Assembly: GCA_002841375.1 (NCBI GenBank)
Contig: PGZO01000002.1
Coordinates: forward strand, 1 to 64,000
Length of the DNA: 64,000 nucleotides
Direction of reading: 5' to 3'
DNA from: Firmicutes bacterium HGW-Firmicutes-7
GTDB lineage: Bacteria; Bacillota; Clostridia; Lachnospirales; Vallitaleaceae
Shown here: positions 53,201-62,548 of the stretch, piece after piece
Position numbering within the stretch: position 1 is the first letter of the stretch
How the letters are laid out: the number at the start of each line of letters is the position of its first letter
Notes under the pieces: model-generated
What the model saw: the letters and a program-made list of their open reading frames with translations, nothing else
Database searches by the model: none
What the model was told of the DNA's origin: nothing
Program-made: the position numbers and the translations under genes

Positions 53201-53679
53201 GTCTTCCCTTTCTTGAGCTGTCTTAAAAATCCATAAATCTTATAAGTTAAATTAAATATGATGTAACCAATTGCACCTCCAACTGTATTAAGGATGATGT
53301 CATCAATATCAAAGCTTCCTACCACAAGTTTATATTGTAGCAACTCTACGACTAAGCTAACCAATGCAGAAAATATAATGACCTTCAAAAAGGTCCTTTT
53401 ATTTCTAAAAAGAATAGGAACGAAAAATCCCATTGGCATAAATGCCACAATATTCCCGATAATATTAATTATTAGTGTCTTCGGATTCACATAGCTTCTA
53501 TAAATAATATAATTTGAAATGGTTTTAAACGGTGACAAATTATATTCTCTAGGCACTCCTAGTGTTCTACCAAAGGATGGAGATAAGAAAAGTACGTAGG
53601 CCAAATAAAAAAGATATAAAAAAAACAAAGTACCGCAAACAATCCTTGCACTTTTTTTAAACTGTACTGAAAAAATCAT
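53197..53679 (-). CDS. VanZ family protein (160 aa)
   Basis: Integral membrane protein of the VanZ family with about four or five segments. Family marks are NLSPFKTISNYI after the first segment, IGNIVAFMPMGFFVPILF, and the C-terminal SLVVELLQYKLVVGSFDIDDIILNTVGGAIGY. The acidic VELLQ...FDIDDIILN motif is diagnostic. VanZ gives low teicoplanin resistance in enterococci, but most homologues have unknown roles. The ATG follows TTGGAGGAAATAA. Confidence 0.9.
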   Translation of the reverse strand: MIFSVQFKKSARIVCGTLFFLYLFYLAYVLFLSPSFGRTLGVPREYNLSPFKTISNYIIYRSYVNPKTLIINIIGNIVAFMPMGFFVPILFRNKRTFLKVIIFSALVSLVVELLQYKLVVGSFDIDDIILNTVGGAIGYIIFNLTYKIYGFLRQLKKGKT

Positions 53680-53702
53680 TTATTTCCTCCAACACTTTAT
53701 GC

Positions 53703-53864
53703 TTACCCAATTAAATGTTTTTTTGCATGTAATGCTTTAGCCCCAAATACGATAGAAATTGTGCCAACCGCTATTCCGATTACAATTAAAATAATCCCGA
53801 CAATAATACCTACTGCGCCAGCATCCGAAACCTTTTTGTATATTTTTTCATTATATTCCAACAT
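53703..53864 (-). CDS. Small single-pass membrane protein (53 aa)
   Basis: A 53-residue ORF: polar N-terminus (MLEYNEKIYKKVSDA), one long hydrophobic segment (GIIVGIILIVIGIAVGTISIVF) and a basic tail (GAKALHAKKHLIG). The ATG is preceded by AGAGAGGTGAATTAAA. It lies 24 bases upstream of the VanZ gene on the same strand and may be its first operon partner. No family is recognised. Confidence 0.7.
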   Translation of the reverse strand: MLEYNEKIYKKVSDAGAVGIIVGIILIVIGIAVGTISIVFGAKALHAKKHLIG

Positions 53865-54054
53865 TTTAATTCACCTCTCTTAGACATGACAAATAATGAC
53901 GCTGCTTTCATCATTCTATTATAGCACGTTACCAATGAAATACAATTCAATTTTATTATTATTAAATCATTTATACCTAATACACCTACTTCTACTTAAA
54001 AACGAGACAATGTTATATAGTTCCTTGCATACTTTATTATATTTATAATTAAGA

Positions 54055-54082
54055 TTGGTATTGGTATTGGTATTGGTATTGG
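54055..54082. repeat. Hexanucleotide tandem repeat (TTGGTA)
   Basis: Four full TTGGTA units plus TTGG, followed by TTTC, in the AT-rich gap just beyond the gerC stop codon. It is a short simple-sequence tract that could vary in copy number. Confidence 0.85.
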
Positions 54083-54109
54083 TTTCAATAAACAATCCAA
54101 TTACCTAAT

Positions 54110-55228
54110 TTAATGATTAAAATTTACTGTGTTAGAACTTCCTTCAATATAGACGTCTACTTCCAACTCTAATTGAGAATTCTTAAATACACTTCCATCA
54201 TACTCCTGTGGATATTTGTTTTGAAAATTTTTTTTCACACCAAAGATATCAATGTCTTTATTTCTAAACTTCTGGTACAACGCCTCGCTCTCCTTAATTA
54301 TTTTTTTCTTAACACCCTCTTCAACTTGTTTGCGAACCTTTTCATCACTTAAGTCGATTTCTTTCTGAGTTCCTTCAAAAGATAGCCGTAAAGTAACCTT
54401 TTTCTTAAATTTAATAACATCTTCCTGCTTTCCACCATATTGAATATCCGTTTTAATTTTATTTTTCATCATTAGTAAGCTTATATATTTGCCTTGAAGT
54501 TCAGGGTGAGGTATTGTAATATATCCACTTGTATGCTCCTCCATTATAATGGTAAATATCCTTACTTCTTCCATTGTTAACTTATCAACCATTTTATCTT
54601 CTTTTACAACAGCGCCTTGAGCTATAAATATTTGTGGATATTCACGTTCTTCAACCGTCATTAAAATCATAACATCTGTTTTATCCCCCATAGTTCTTAA
54701 GCTTGCATATTCGTAAAGCCTTTTGGGGTACGTAATAGAAGTGTTAAACTCATTTTGAACGATTTGTTCTATATATAATCCCATAAATTCCTCTTGGGTA
54801 ACCTCAAGTTCTAAAAGTGCTTTGGGATCCCCTTCATAAATCATGATAAAGGGCCTTAGAAGATAATCTTGATCTCTAATGAAAATATCAAGATAATTAT
54901 CTAGGCCATATCTTGCTGCCTTTTCAGTAAAAATAAGCGCTTTATTATGTGAAGGCATTATTTTAAATGATGCCATTTGATTTAAATCCAGCACGGCTTC
55001 TGCTATTGTATCACCTCTTCCAGTTAAAATACTTCGTTCCCCTTTTTCACTTGCATTTTCTTGACTATAAAGTGAACGAAATGTCTCCATATATACAATG
55101 GGCTTATTGTCTTCATCTAAATCCACTATCGTTACAACCGTAAATACCGTCCGGTTGATGTCTTGATAACTTTTACATCCCATTAGACATACTATTAAAC
55201 CTACGCATACAATGATCACTTTATTCAT
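54110..55228 (-). CDS. Spore germination lipoprotein GerC (Ger(x)C family, 372 aa)
   Basis: C subunit of a nutrient germinant receptor, anchored to the spore inner membrane. The signal peptide has its lipid cysteine at residue 18 (CLMGC). Family features include VTIVDLDEDNKPIVYMETFRS, ASFKIMPSHNKALIFTEKAA and the C-terminal three-domain stretch ending KNSQLELEVDVYIEGSSNTVN. Length is typical. Its ATG overlaps the gerA stop codon by one base. Confidence 0.93.
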   Translation of the reverse strand: MNKVIIVCVGLIVCLMGCKSYQDINRTVFTVVTIVDLDEDNKPIVYMETFRSLYSQENASEKGERSILTGRGDTIAEAVLDLNQMASFKIMPSHNKALIFTEKAARYGLDNYLDIFIRDQDYLLRPFIMIYEGDPKALLELEVTQEEFMGLYIEQIVQNEFNTSITYPKRLYEYASLRTMGDKTDVMILMTVEEREYPQIFIAQGAVVKEDKMVDKLTMEEVRIFTIIMEEHTSGYITIPHPELQGKYISLLMMKNKIKTDIQYGGKQEDVIKFKKKVTLRLSFEGTQKEIDLSDEKVRKQVEEGVKKKIIKESEALYQKFRNKDIDIFGVKKNFQNKYPQEYDGSVFKNSQLELEVDVYIEGSSNTVNFNH

Positions 55229-56628
55229 TACTCTTCATCCTTTGTCAAGCTTGAATTAGATACATTCTTTAAGAACCCTGTCATGACATTATCTTTATTC
55301 TTATATTTGCTTAAGGTTCCAAGTGGAAATAAATAAGGATAACCACAGCTTGTAATGCCTGCAAGGTGAGAACAAAAAAACGCAAATCCTATAAAAAAGC
55401 CTGGAAGGCCTAACCATGCAGTTGTAAGGATTAATACGTCTACCCATACAACAATTGCAATTGCCATATTTGGGATTAAAAATGTTGAAATAGAGGCAAG
55501 CGAAACCACCAACACAGTGATTGTGGATGCAAGTCCTGATGCAACCGCAACGTCACCTAATATTAACGCACCCACAATACTAATAGATTGACCGATTGGT
55601 TGAGGAAGTCTTAATCCCGCTTCTCTTAAAAGTTGAAAAAAAAACATCAGTAGTATTACTTCAATAAAAGTTGGAAAAGGAACACCTGCCCTTGATATTG
55701 CCAATCTAAAGGCAAGCATCCTTGGAATAAGACTAAAATGGTGTGTAGCTAGTGCAATATAAAGAGGGGGTAAAAGCAACGATAGTGCAAAGGCAACCCA
55801 CCGTAAAATTCTAACATAATTTCCAGCATAGATGTTTATGCTGTAATCATTGGGAGATTGAAAATTCTCAATAAAAAAGAAAGGTGCTGTAATTACTGAT
55901 GGATCCCCCTGGACAAATATTCCAACTCTTCCTTCAGTAAGCTTGGATACAAGTACATCTGGTTTTTCAGTAAAACCCGTCGTATCAAATATGCTACTTC
56001 TCGTTTGCAATTGCTCACTAATATAATTTCCCTCTATAATAAAACCAACCTTTACTTTTTTAATTTCTGATTTAATATAGGTGACAAGCGTCTCTTGAGC
56101 AATTCCTTTTATATACACAATAACCACAAAGAAATCAGCTTTTTCTCCAATTATCACTTTCTCACATTTTAAATCTTTGTCTTTTAATCTTTTTCTAATA
56201 AGGGCTACATTAATATCGATGCTCTCAGTAAACCCTTCTCTAGGTCCTTTTAATACAGCTTCCGTTGGTGGAATTTCAATGTTCCTTGCTGGAATTTTTT
56301 TAACATCACAGCAGATCACATCGTTAATAAACTCAAAAACAACAATCGCATATCCAGATAGCAGCTGTTTGACCGCATCCTCTTCATTAACAACATCCTC
56401 TACATTATTCTGCGTAATCACTTCACTTTTATAAAAATCAATATCTCTAGAATTTACTTTTTTGTGAAGTAGCGGTGTGATAATGTGTTTACTAATCATT
56501 TCTACGTCACATATTGATTTAATAAATACGACCTGCACTTTGCCAAATTCCAATTCAAGTAATCTAAATGTAAGGTCATAATTGTCTTTTAGACGGCTAT
56601 TAATATATTTTAAATATTGTTGATACAC
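55228..56628 (-). CDS. Spore germination protein GerA (466 aa)
   Basis: A subunit of a germinant receptor. It has an N-terminal soluble domain (residues about 1-250, with PTEAVLKGPREGFTESIDINVALIR, the strongest family motif). The membrane half has about five segments (RWVAFALSLLLPPLYIAL, TFIEVILLMFFFQLL, QSISIVGALILGDVAVASGL). Translation starts at GTG, with AGGTGAAGAAAA upstream. It is followed directly by gerC, while gerB is divergent on the other strand instead of inside the operon. Confidence 0.95.
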   Translation of the reverse strand: MYQQYLKYINSRLKDNYDLTFRLLELEFGKVQVVFIKSICDVEMISKHIITPLLHKKVNSRDIDFYKSEVITQNNVEDVVNEEDAVKQLLSGYAIVVFEFINDVICCDVKKIPARNIEIPPTEAVLKGPREGFTESIDINVALIRKRLKDKDLKCEKVIIGEKADFFVVIVYIKGIAQETLVTYIKSEIKKVKVGFIIEGNYISEQLQTRSSIFDTTGFTEKPDVLVSKLTEGRVGIFVQGDPSVITAPFFFIENFQSPNDYSINIYAGNYVRILRWVAFALSLLLPPLYIALATHHFSLIPRMLAFRLAISRAGVPFPTFIEVILLMFFFQLLREAGLRLPQPIGQSISIVGALILGDVAVASGLASTITVLVVSLASISTFLIPNMAIAIVVWVDVLILTTAWLGLPGFFIGFAFFCSHLAGITSCGYPYLFPLGTLSKYKNKDNVMTGFLKNVSNSSLTKDEE

Positions 56629-56739
56629 TTTTCTTCACCTACTTACGATCATATATCCTTATTGTTTCTATCCTAAAAGAATAATATTCAAAAATTGGGA
56701 AATGATTTAACCACTACTAATTTTATTGGGGGCCACGTA

Positions 56740-57858
56740 ATGGACAAATTTACATCTAAACATTTAGGATTTGTAATCGTAGGCGTCACGGTTATTTCTT
56801 TAAAATCCTATCCTAGTTTATTTACGAGAAATGGTGGACGTGATACATGGATTGCAATGGGCGTAGGCTGTATATTGGCACTATTTTATCTATTATTTAT
56901 GTTACACATATTTAAAAAAAGCAATTATCTTAGTCTCGCTGATCTATACTCTGCAGCTGTTGGAAAATGGTTGGGGCGTTTCTTCTTATTGTTGTTTTTA
57001 GGAACATTATTCCTAACCATTGTTGAAAGTGCGAGTGTTGAAGCCAATTCAATGCATACGAATATGCTTCTTGGAACGCCCCCCTGGATGTTTCTATTGT
57101 TCTTCATCCCCCCAGCACTTTATACTGTAAAAAAAGGCATCGCCTCGATTATGACCATTACCTTGATTTCCATGGTTTTAGTTAGCTTATCAGGAATGAA
57201 TTTAGCGATTCTAACTGCGCCTTATAAACACTATGATTATTTATTGCCAATATTAGAAAAAGGCATTACAAAGGGACTCATTCTCTCAATGCTACAAATA
57301 TTAGGCGTATACGGATCTGTCTCGATTATATTTCCATATATCTCAGATATAAAAGATCGAAAAAAAATAATAAAATATCAAATGATTGCGATGATCTTTG
57401 TAATACAAATGGAATTTGTTGCTTTAGCTGGCGTAATTGCAACTTTTAATATTGACTTCCTCAATACGATGTCTTATCCTAAGCTACTCCAAACACAGCT
57501 CATTAGTGAATTTGAATTTCTTGAATTTGGAGAGCTTTTTGTTATGCTGCAAATGGTTGGTGGGTGGTTTGTTAAATACGTTCTAACCTTTACAGCACTC
57601 ATTAAGCTGCTCGAATCCATGAAGCTTGAAGTGAAGCATCTCAGCTACTACATTAGTGGCTTATGCTTTATTTGTGCCTATTATCTTTCTGATAACTTGT
57701 TTTTACTATTTAAGTTTCTAAACTATTATTCCTATATTTCCCTTGTAAACTTTATTATCATTCCGTTTCTTATTTTTTTATTATATGCTTTAAGAGGCTT
57801 CCCAAATGCTGCCCCTCCACCACCCATTACCCATCATTCAAAAAAACTGACAAACTAA
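56740..57858 (+). CDS. Endospore germination permease GerB (372 aa)
   Basis: B subunit of the germinant receptor, of the APC-superfamily spore germination permease family. About ten transmembrane segments; family marks are HLGFVIVGVTVISLKSYP, NGGRDTWIAMGVGCILALFY, the VESASVEANSMH loop and PKLLQTQLISEFEFLEFGELF. The start is placed at ATG 56740 after TTGGGGGCCACGTA. An earlier in-frame ATG (56695) would add 15 residues without hydrophobic character. The gene is transcribed divergently from gerA-gerC with only about 110 bases between starts. Confidence 0.93.
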   Translation: MDKFTSKHLGFVIVGVTVISLKSYPSLFTRNGGRDTWIAMGVGCILALFYLLFMLHIFKKSNYLSLADLYSAAVGKWLGRFFLLLFLGTLFLTIVESASVEANSMHTNMLLGTPPWMFLLFFIPPALYTVKKGIASIMTITLISMVLVSLSGMNLAILTAPYKHYDYLLPILEKGITKGLILSMLQILGVYGSVSIIFPYISDIKDRKKIIKYQMIAMIFVIQMEFVALAGVIATFNIDFLNTMSYPKLLQTQLISEFEFLEFGELFVMLQMVGGWFVKYVLTFTALIKLLESMKLEVKHLSYYISGLCFICAYYLSDNLFLLFKFLNYYSYISLVNFIIIPFLIFLLYALRGFPNAAPPPPITHHSKKLTN

Positions 57859-57900
57859 AATGATACTTATTTTCAGTGACAATTATACAGCAGCTTCTAG

Positions 57901-58620
57901 TTAGATTGTCCACTGATCATGAATAATTCCTACTAAATACCACGTACCACTTACATCTTCAAATACCAATCTCAAGCTCTTCCAGTCCATACCTGCGTAT
58001 TGTGCATCAAAGCCTGCAAAATGAAATTCTACAAAGCTCTCTGTTGGATATACTTGAGTTAGGTTATTGACCATATTACCTGAAGTACTCACTATCGTGT
58101 TGTTTCCTATAGTATCAGCATTGGCGAAATCAACATCATAAATAAATTGATCATAGTAATCACTAAAAGTAGCCTCTATTGGGTCTCCTGTGCCATCATA
58201 CTCACCCCAAATATAAATTTGCGTATTCTGCAAAAGCCCAATCATGTCTTGGGCAGTAAAGACCAAGTTTGTCTGTGGTTCTATATACGAATATGGTGTG
58301 ATTCTTACCCCTTTTTCAGGATGAATGTAACTAGCTAAACTATTCATATCCTTTTCCTTCAAAACATTAATGACTACGAACGCTTGATTAAGCACAATAT
58401 TAGCTTCTGTGTTTAATTTTACTTTATATTCTTCTACTTGCTTTTCTAGCTCCTTTACTTTTTCGTCGTTTGATTTTACAACTTTATCCAAGGCCTCTAC
58501 TTGATCTTCTTTTAGTTTAATTTGGCTTTTCAAGCTTTGTATTTCATCTTTATTTGTACATCCAGACAAGGTTGTCGTTGCTAAAGCCAAAACGAGTAGC
58601 ATATAAGTTATTTTCTTCAT
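57901..58620 (-). CDS. Coiled-coil lipoprotein (239 aa)
   Basis: Signal peptide with lipid cysteine at residue 21 (TTTLSGC). A coiled coil covers about residues 27-72 (SLKSQIKLKEDQVEALDKVV, EKVKELEKQVEEYKVKL). The remaining ~165 residues form a globular domain with PEKGVRITPYSYIEPQTNLVF and a C-terminal DWKSLRLVFEDVSGTWYLVGI, which resembles small secreted domains in clostridial lipoproteins. I cannot name a family. The ATG follows TTGGAGGAATTATT. Confidence 0.8.
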   Translation of the reverse strand: MKKITYMLLVLALATTTLSGCTNKDEIQSLKSQIKLKEDQVEALDKVVKSNDEKVKELEKQVEEYKVKLNTEANIVLNQAFVVINVLKEKDMNSLASYIHPEKGVRITPYSYIEPQTNLVFTAQDMIGLLQNTQIYIWGEYDGTGDPIEATFSDYYDQFIYDVDFANADTIGNNTIVSTSGNMVNNLTQVYPTESFVEFHFAGFDAQYAGMDWKSLRLVFEDVSGTWYLVGIIHDQWTI

Positions 58621-58691
58621 AATAATTCCTCCAAAATAAGTTCTATAACGTATTCTAACATTTTAAGTGTATTAATGCTAATATCACCTGA

Positions 58692-58735
58692 ATACAAAAA
58701 AAATATCCTTCAAATTGAAAGATAATTTTTTGTAT
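58692..58735 (-). terminator. Terminator of the symporter gene
   Basis: ATACAAAAAAAATATCCTTC...GAAAGATAATTTTTTGTAT forms a long AT-rich stem with a T-run in the minus direction. It lies about 45 bases past the symporter stop codon. Confidence 0.6.
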
Positions 58736-58778
58736 AATTGCTTAATTAGAATGTATCCATCGATAAGGATAACAATCA

Positions 58779-60377
58779 TTATTTGATCCCATTAAAACAC
58801 GTAGCAATATGCTTTGCTTCAAACTTTGACTTTGTTGTTAACGCTACAATTATCGTTATCAAAACTGAAACTGCCAGTGATATAATAATTGGATCAACAA
58901 CTGCTAAGTTACTCCCTACTGGCGCTAACGAATTTTTCCCAAATAAAAGCGCTGAAACTTTTAGTACTTCTGATTCCTTTGTATGGATAAACGTCATCCA
59001 TAAAACACTCGTAACAAATCCACCACACATGCCTGATATTGCGGCAACTTTAGAAAGCTTTTTAAAATAAAGGGCGCCTATGTATAAAGGTAAAAAGGCT
59101 GCAGCACATACGCCAAAAAACAACCCAGTACTTATCGCAATAGCACCATCCCAAATGGAAGGTAATATATATGCTAAAAGCACAGTAATTAATATGGCCA
59201 TTAACATGCCACCTCTCATAACAAGCATGAGCTTTTTCTCATCACCATCTTTATTAGAATATAAATCTCTTCCAACTGCAGTACCAATTGCGTGAAACTG
59301 TGAGCTAATTGTTGACATACCAGCTGCAACGATTACGACAAAAAACACTGCCATAAACCATTCTGGCATATAGGTTTGCAAGAATACCGGAATAACATTA
59401 TCCGTACCTTTTGCAGCAATAACAGCTATTTCACCGTACTTTTCAAAAAAATATACATTGGATAAAGGCCCAACAATAAATGCAACACCTGTCATCATTA
59501 AAATAAAAATACCACCTGCCGGAACCGCTCTATTGATTTCACGGTTACTCTTAACTGTCATAAATCTTACTACTAACTGTGGTTGTGCTAAGACGCCAAT
59601 ACCTACGCCCATTACGATAGAAGATACAACAATCCACCAAGTGGTAGAAAATAGTGTTGGCATCGATGTCCATCCCTCAAATCCTGGTGGCACCTTTAGT
59701 TGCGCTAAAACAGTAGGATTACTCATTAGGTCTGATAACTTTTGATGGGCTGCACTTATTCCCCCTAACCCATTGTATACAGAAAACAGCAATATACCCA
59801 TACCTATAAACATAAGCGTTCCTTGAAAAGCATCTGAATACATAACGCCTTTAATACCACCGAAGAACACATAAATTGCTACAATAATCGCAAAAAAAAG
59901 TAATGCAGCATTATAATTTACACCAAGGCTCCATTCAATAAACTTTGCAGCACCAATCATCACTGCCGCAGTATAGATCGGCATAAGCAGAAATATTACT
60001 GAACCTGCGAATTTTTGAATAAATTTAGATTGATATCTTCTACCAATAAACTCTGGAAATGTATGCGCATCTAAATTATGGCCCATTTTTCTCGTTCTCT
60101 TTCCAAAGAATATAAAAGCAATAATAATCCCAAAAAATATATTCATAAACGTTAACCATAATAAACTCATACCAAAGAAAGCAGCGGTTCCTCCAAAGCC
60201 AATAATAGCAGATGTACTAATAAAGGTGGCTCCGTACGATAGCGCCATTACCATAGGATGAATTTCCCTGCCGCCGATCATATAATCTTTGGAGCTTTTC
60301 GTATGCTTGAAACCTAAATACCCTAAAAACCCTGTAATACTAAGATATACAATCGTAAAAACAACCTTTAATACCAT
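58779..60377 (-). CDS. Sodium:solute symporter family protein (532 aa)
   Basis: SSS-family transporter with about 13 transmembrane segments. Family motifs are GGREIHPMVMALSYGATFISTSAIIGFGG near the N-terminus, DAHTFPEFIGRRYQ, and GGIKGVMYSDAFQGTLMFIGM in the middle. AAGMSTISSQFHAIGTAVGRDLY follows in TM 8-9. The substrate cannot be told from sequence: proline, pantothenate, acetate and others are carried by relatives. The start is ATG 60377 after TTGGAGGATACGAAT; the frame to 60392 lies inside that site. It is preceded by a small membrane protein typical of this subgroup. Confidence 0.93.
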   Translation of the reverse strand: MVLKVVFTIVYLSITGFLGYLGFKHTKSSKDYMIGGREIHPMVMALSYGATFISTSAIIGFGGTAAFFGMSLLWLTFMNIFFGIIIAFIFFGKRTRKMGHNLDAHTFPEFIGRRYQSKFIQKFAGSVIFLLMPIYTAAVMIGAAKFIEWSLGVNYNAALLFFAIIVAIYVFFGGIKGVMYSDAFQGTLMFIGMGILLFSVYNGLGGISAAHQKLSDLMSNPTVLAQLKVPPGFEGWTSMPTLFSTTWWIVVSSIVMGVGIGVLAQPQLVVRFMTVKSNREINRAVPAGGIFILMMTGVAFIVGPLSNVYFFEKYGEIAVIAAKGTDNVIPVFLQTYMPEWFMAVFFVVIVAAGMSTISSQFHAIGTAVGRDLYSNKDGDEKKLMLVMRGGMLMAILITVLLAYILPSIWDGAIAISTGLFFGVCAAAFLPLYIGALYFKKLSKVAAISGMCGGFVTSVLWMTFIHTKESEVLKVSALLFGKNSLAPVGSNLAVVDPIIISLAVSVLITIIVALTTKSKFEAKHIATCFNGIK

Positions 60378-60462
60378 ATTCGTATCCTCCAAATCTTGTT
60401 ATGTAAATTACTTGATTCCATTAAAGCCATATCTTATCCTTAATTCATAATGAACCAAGTTC

Positions 60463-60642
60463 TCATAATAACTCGTTTATCTTGTTTTCATTTTCTTCCC
60501 ACATCAACTCTTCTTTTATTTCATCACATTCTTTTTCTTGTCCTTTGTTCCAATTTAAGACACCATAAATAACACAAAATATCGCACTTAAAATACACAA
60601 AGTAAATACTAAGAATATATTCAAATCTTCTATACCTAACAT
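60463..60642 (-). CDS. Symporter small accessory protein (59 aa)
   Basis: One N-terminal transmembrane helix (LNIFLVFTLCILSAIFCVIYGVLNW) followed by a charged tail (KGQEKECDEIKEELMWEENE). This matches the short proteins encoded immediately upstream of certain SSS symporters in Firmicutes, thought to be an accessory subunit. The ATG is preceded by GAAAGGTGGGCGCTT. It lies 85 bases upstream of the symporter on the same strand. Confidence 0.82.
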   Translation of the reverse strand: MLGIEDLNIFLVFTLCILSAIFCVIYGVLNWNKGQEKECDEIKEELMWEENENKINELL

Positions 60643-60976
60643 AAGCGCCCACCTTTCATTATTGGCTTTTATTATTGACTTACTTTATCACTTCTTAACT
60701 ACGTCACTTTAAAGCACTATACTATTAAATAGTATATATGAATTACCTATTTATGTCAATAATAAGTAAAAAACCTATCCAAAATTTAATTCTATTTTCC
60801 TTTATTTTTTAAGCAAAACAACTTTTGTTTCTTTTCTTCAATTTATTTCCTAGCCCATTATATTAAAAATGCCTAACAATTTATTGTATGAACAAACATA
60901 TTTAGCAACTTTTTTGGATACACACTCAAGTGATAAACAACACATAATTGAATTACTACTAATATTGTTCATAATA
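60643..60976. other. Divergent intergenic region, no gene seen
   Basis: About 390 AT-rich bases between the small accessory gene and pyk, carrying both promoters. No ORF, hairpin of note or riboswitch is recognised apart from the pyk -10 region. Confidence 0.5.
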
Positions 60977-60985
60977 TGGTATAAT
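60977..60985 (+). promoter_or_regulatory. pyk promoter, extended -10
   Basis: TGG-TATAAT (60977-60985) is a perfect -10 with the TG extension. The -35 is weak. The leader of about 45 bases contains AAAAGGAGTAATCATTGTT before the ATG. Confidence 0.7.
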
Positions 60986-61035
60986 ATTACTGAGCGCCTA
61001 GCTCTATCCCCTATTCAAAAGGAGTAATCATTGTT

Positions 61036-62454
61036 ATGCAAAAAACTAAAATAATTTGTACCATAGGACCTGCTAGTGATACAGTGGAAATTTTCAAAAG
61101 TCTTGTATTAAATGGTCTAAACATTGCAAGAATAAATCTATCTCATGGAGATCAACCTTATATTAAACATAGAATTGAGGTAATTAAACAAGTTAGAGAG
61201 GAACTAAACATTCCTGTAGCGATTTTATTGGATACACGTGGTCCAGAAATTAGAACCAAAAGTTTTGTAGGCGGTAGTGTTAAACTGACAGCTGGCAAAG
61301 AAATCACACTGTGTAATGGTGATTTTGATGGAACAGAAGAAAGCTTCTGTATTACTTATGATAAATTATACAAGGATGTTTCTAAAGGAAATACCATTTT
61401 ACTAGACGATGGTTTAATTGAACTTGAAGTTCTTGAAACTAAAGATAAAACGGTTCGTTGTTTGATTAAAAATGGCGGCGTATTAAAAAACAAAAAAGGA
61501 ATTAATATTCCTGGCGTTTATATTAACCTACCCGCACTTACCCAACATGATATTGATGATATCCTTTTTGGAATCGGACATGATGTTGATTTTATAGCTG
61601 CTTCCTTTATTCGTAAAGCAGAAGATGTTACTGAAATAAGAGAACTTTTAAAGAAAAACGGTGGCGAAACAATTCAAATTATCTCTAAAATTGAAAGTCA
61701 AGAAGGTGTAGATAATATTGATGAAATCATACAAGTTTCTGATGCAATTATGATTGCTAGAGGAGATTTAGGTGTAGAAATTCCTACTGAGCTTATTCCA
61801 TTAACACAAAAAATGATCATTGAGAAATGTAACATTACAGATATCCCTGTTATCACTGCAACGCAAATGCTAGATTCAATGATTGTTAATCCTAGACCAA
61901 CGAGGGCAGAAGTATCAGACGTCGCAAATGCTGTTCTCGATGGAACAGATGCCATTATGCTTTCTGGCGAGACAGCTGCTGGGGCTTATCCTATTGAATC
62001 TGTGAAGGTTATGAGGAGGGTTGCTCTGGCATCTGAAAACTCACTAAACTATCAACAAATGCTTAAGAAAATATCAAAAGTTCAAGACAACACTATAGCA
62101 AATGCAGTAAGCTATTCAGCCTGTAGTACTGCTATGAACTTAGGCGCAAAAGCAATCATTTGTCCGACACATAGTGGAAAAACTGTTAAACTTATTTCCA
62201 TGTTTAGGCCAAGTGTACCAATCATTGCTTTAACAACAAATGAAAGAACACAAAGACATATGCAATTAAATTGGGGTGTTATTCCAATTCTTATTTCAGA
62301 AGAGACGTCCTCAGATGTTTTATTTTATAAATCAATTCAAAAAGCAAAATCAATGGGTCTTGTCAGTCCAAAAGATTTGGTAGTAATTACTGCAGGCATA
62401 CCTCTGGGTGTAGCAGGTTCAACCAATCTTATGAAAATTCAAGAAGTCACTTAA
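61036..62454 (+). CDS. pyk: Pyruvate kinase (472 aa)
   Basis: Last step of glycolysis, PEP plus ADP to pyruvate plus ATP. The (beta/alpha)8 barrel has KIICTIGPASDTVE at the N-terminus and NIARINLSHGD. The active-site signature IQIISKIESQEGVDNIDEII has the catalytic lysine, and MIARGDLGVEIP and the ATQMLDSMI segment follow. The C-terminal allosteric domain ends at residue 472 without the PEP-utiliser extension of the longer Bacillus enzyme. It coexists with PPDK in this genome, allowing ATP- or PPi-linked PEP/pyruvate exchange. Confidence 0.97.
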   Translation: MQKTKIICTIGPASDTVEIFKSLVLNGLNIARINLSHGDQPYIKHRIEVIKQVREELNIPVAILLDTRGPEIRTKSFVGGSVKLTAGKEITLCNGDFDGTEESFCITYDKLYKDVSKGNTILLDDGLIELEVLETKDKTVRCLIKNGGVLKNKKGINIPGVYINLPALTQHDIDDILFGIGHDVDFIAASFIRKAEDVTEIRELLKKNGGETIQIISKIESQEGVDNIDEIIQVSDAIMIARGDLGVEIPTELIPLTQKMIIEKCNITDIPVITATQMLDSMIVNPRPTRAEVSDVANAVLDGTDAIMLSGETAAGAYPIESVKVMRRVALASENSLNYQQMLKKISKVQDNTIANAVSYSACSTAMNLGAKAIICPTHSGKTVKLISMFRPSVPIIALTTNERTQRHMQLNWGVIPILISEETSSDVLFYKSIQKAKSMGLVSPKDLVVITAGIPLGVAGSTNLMKIQEVT

Positions 62455-62480
62455 TAAAATCAGCACTGCTTAAATATTTA

Positions 62481-62507
62481 ATGGCCACCTCTTTTCAAGG
62501 TGGCCAT
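62481..62507. terminator. Hairpin between convergent pyk and the YibE/F gene
   Basis: ATGGCCACCT-CTTTTCA-AGGTGGCCAT, a 10-bp GC-rich perfect stem 27 bases past the pyk stop codon. No T-run follows on either strand, so it may mark a Rho-dependent or processed 3' end. Confidence 0.65.
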
Positions 62508-62548
62508 TATGTATTACACGAGTACGCCTAATTCTACTACTCACTTAT

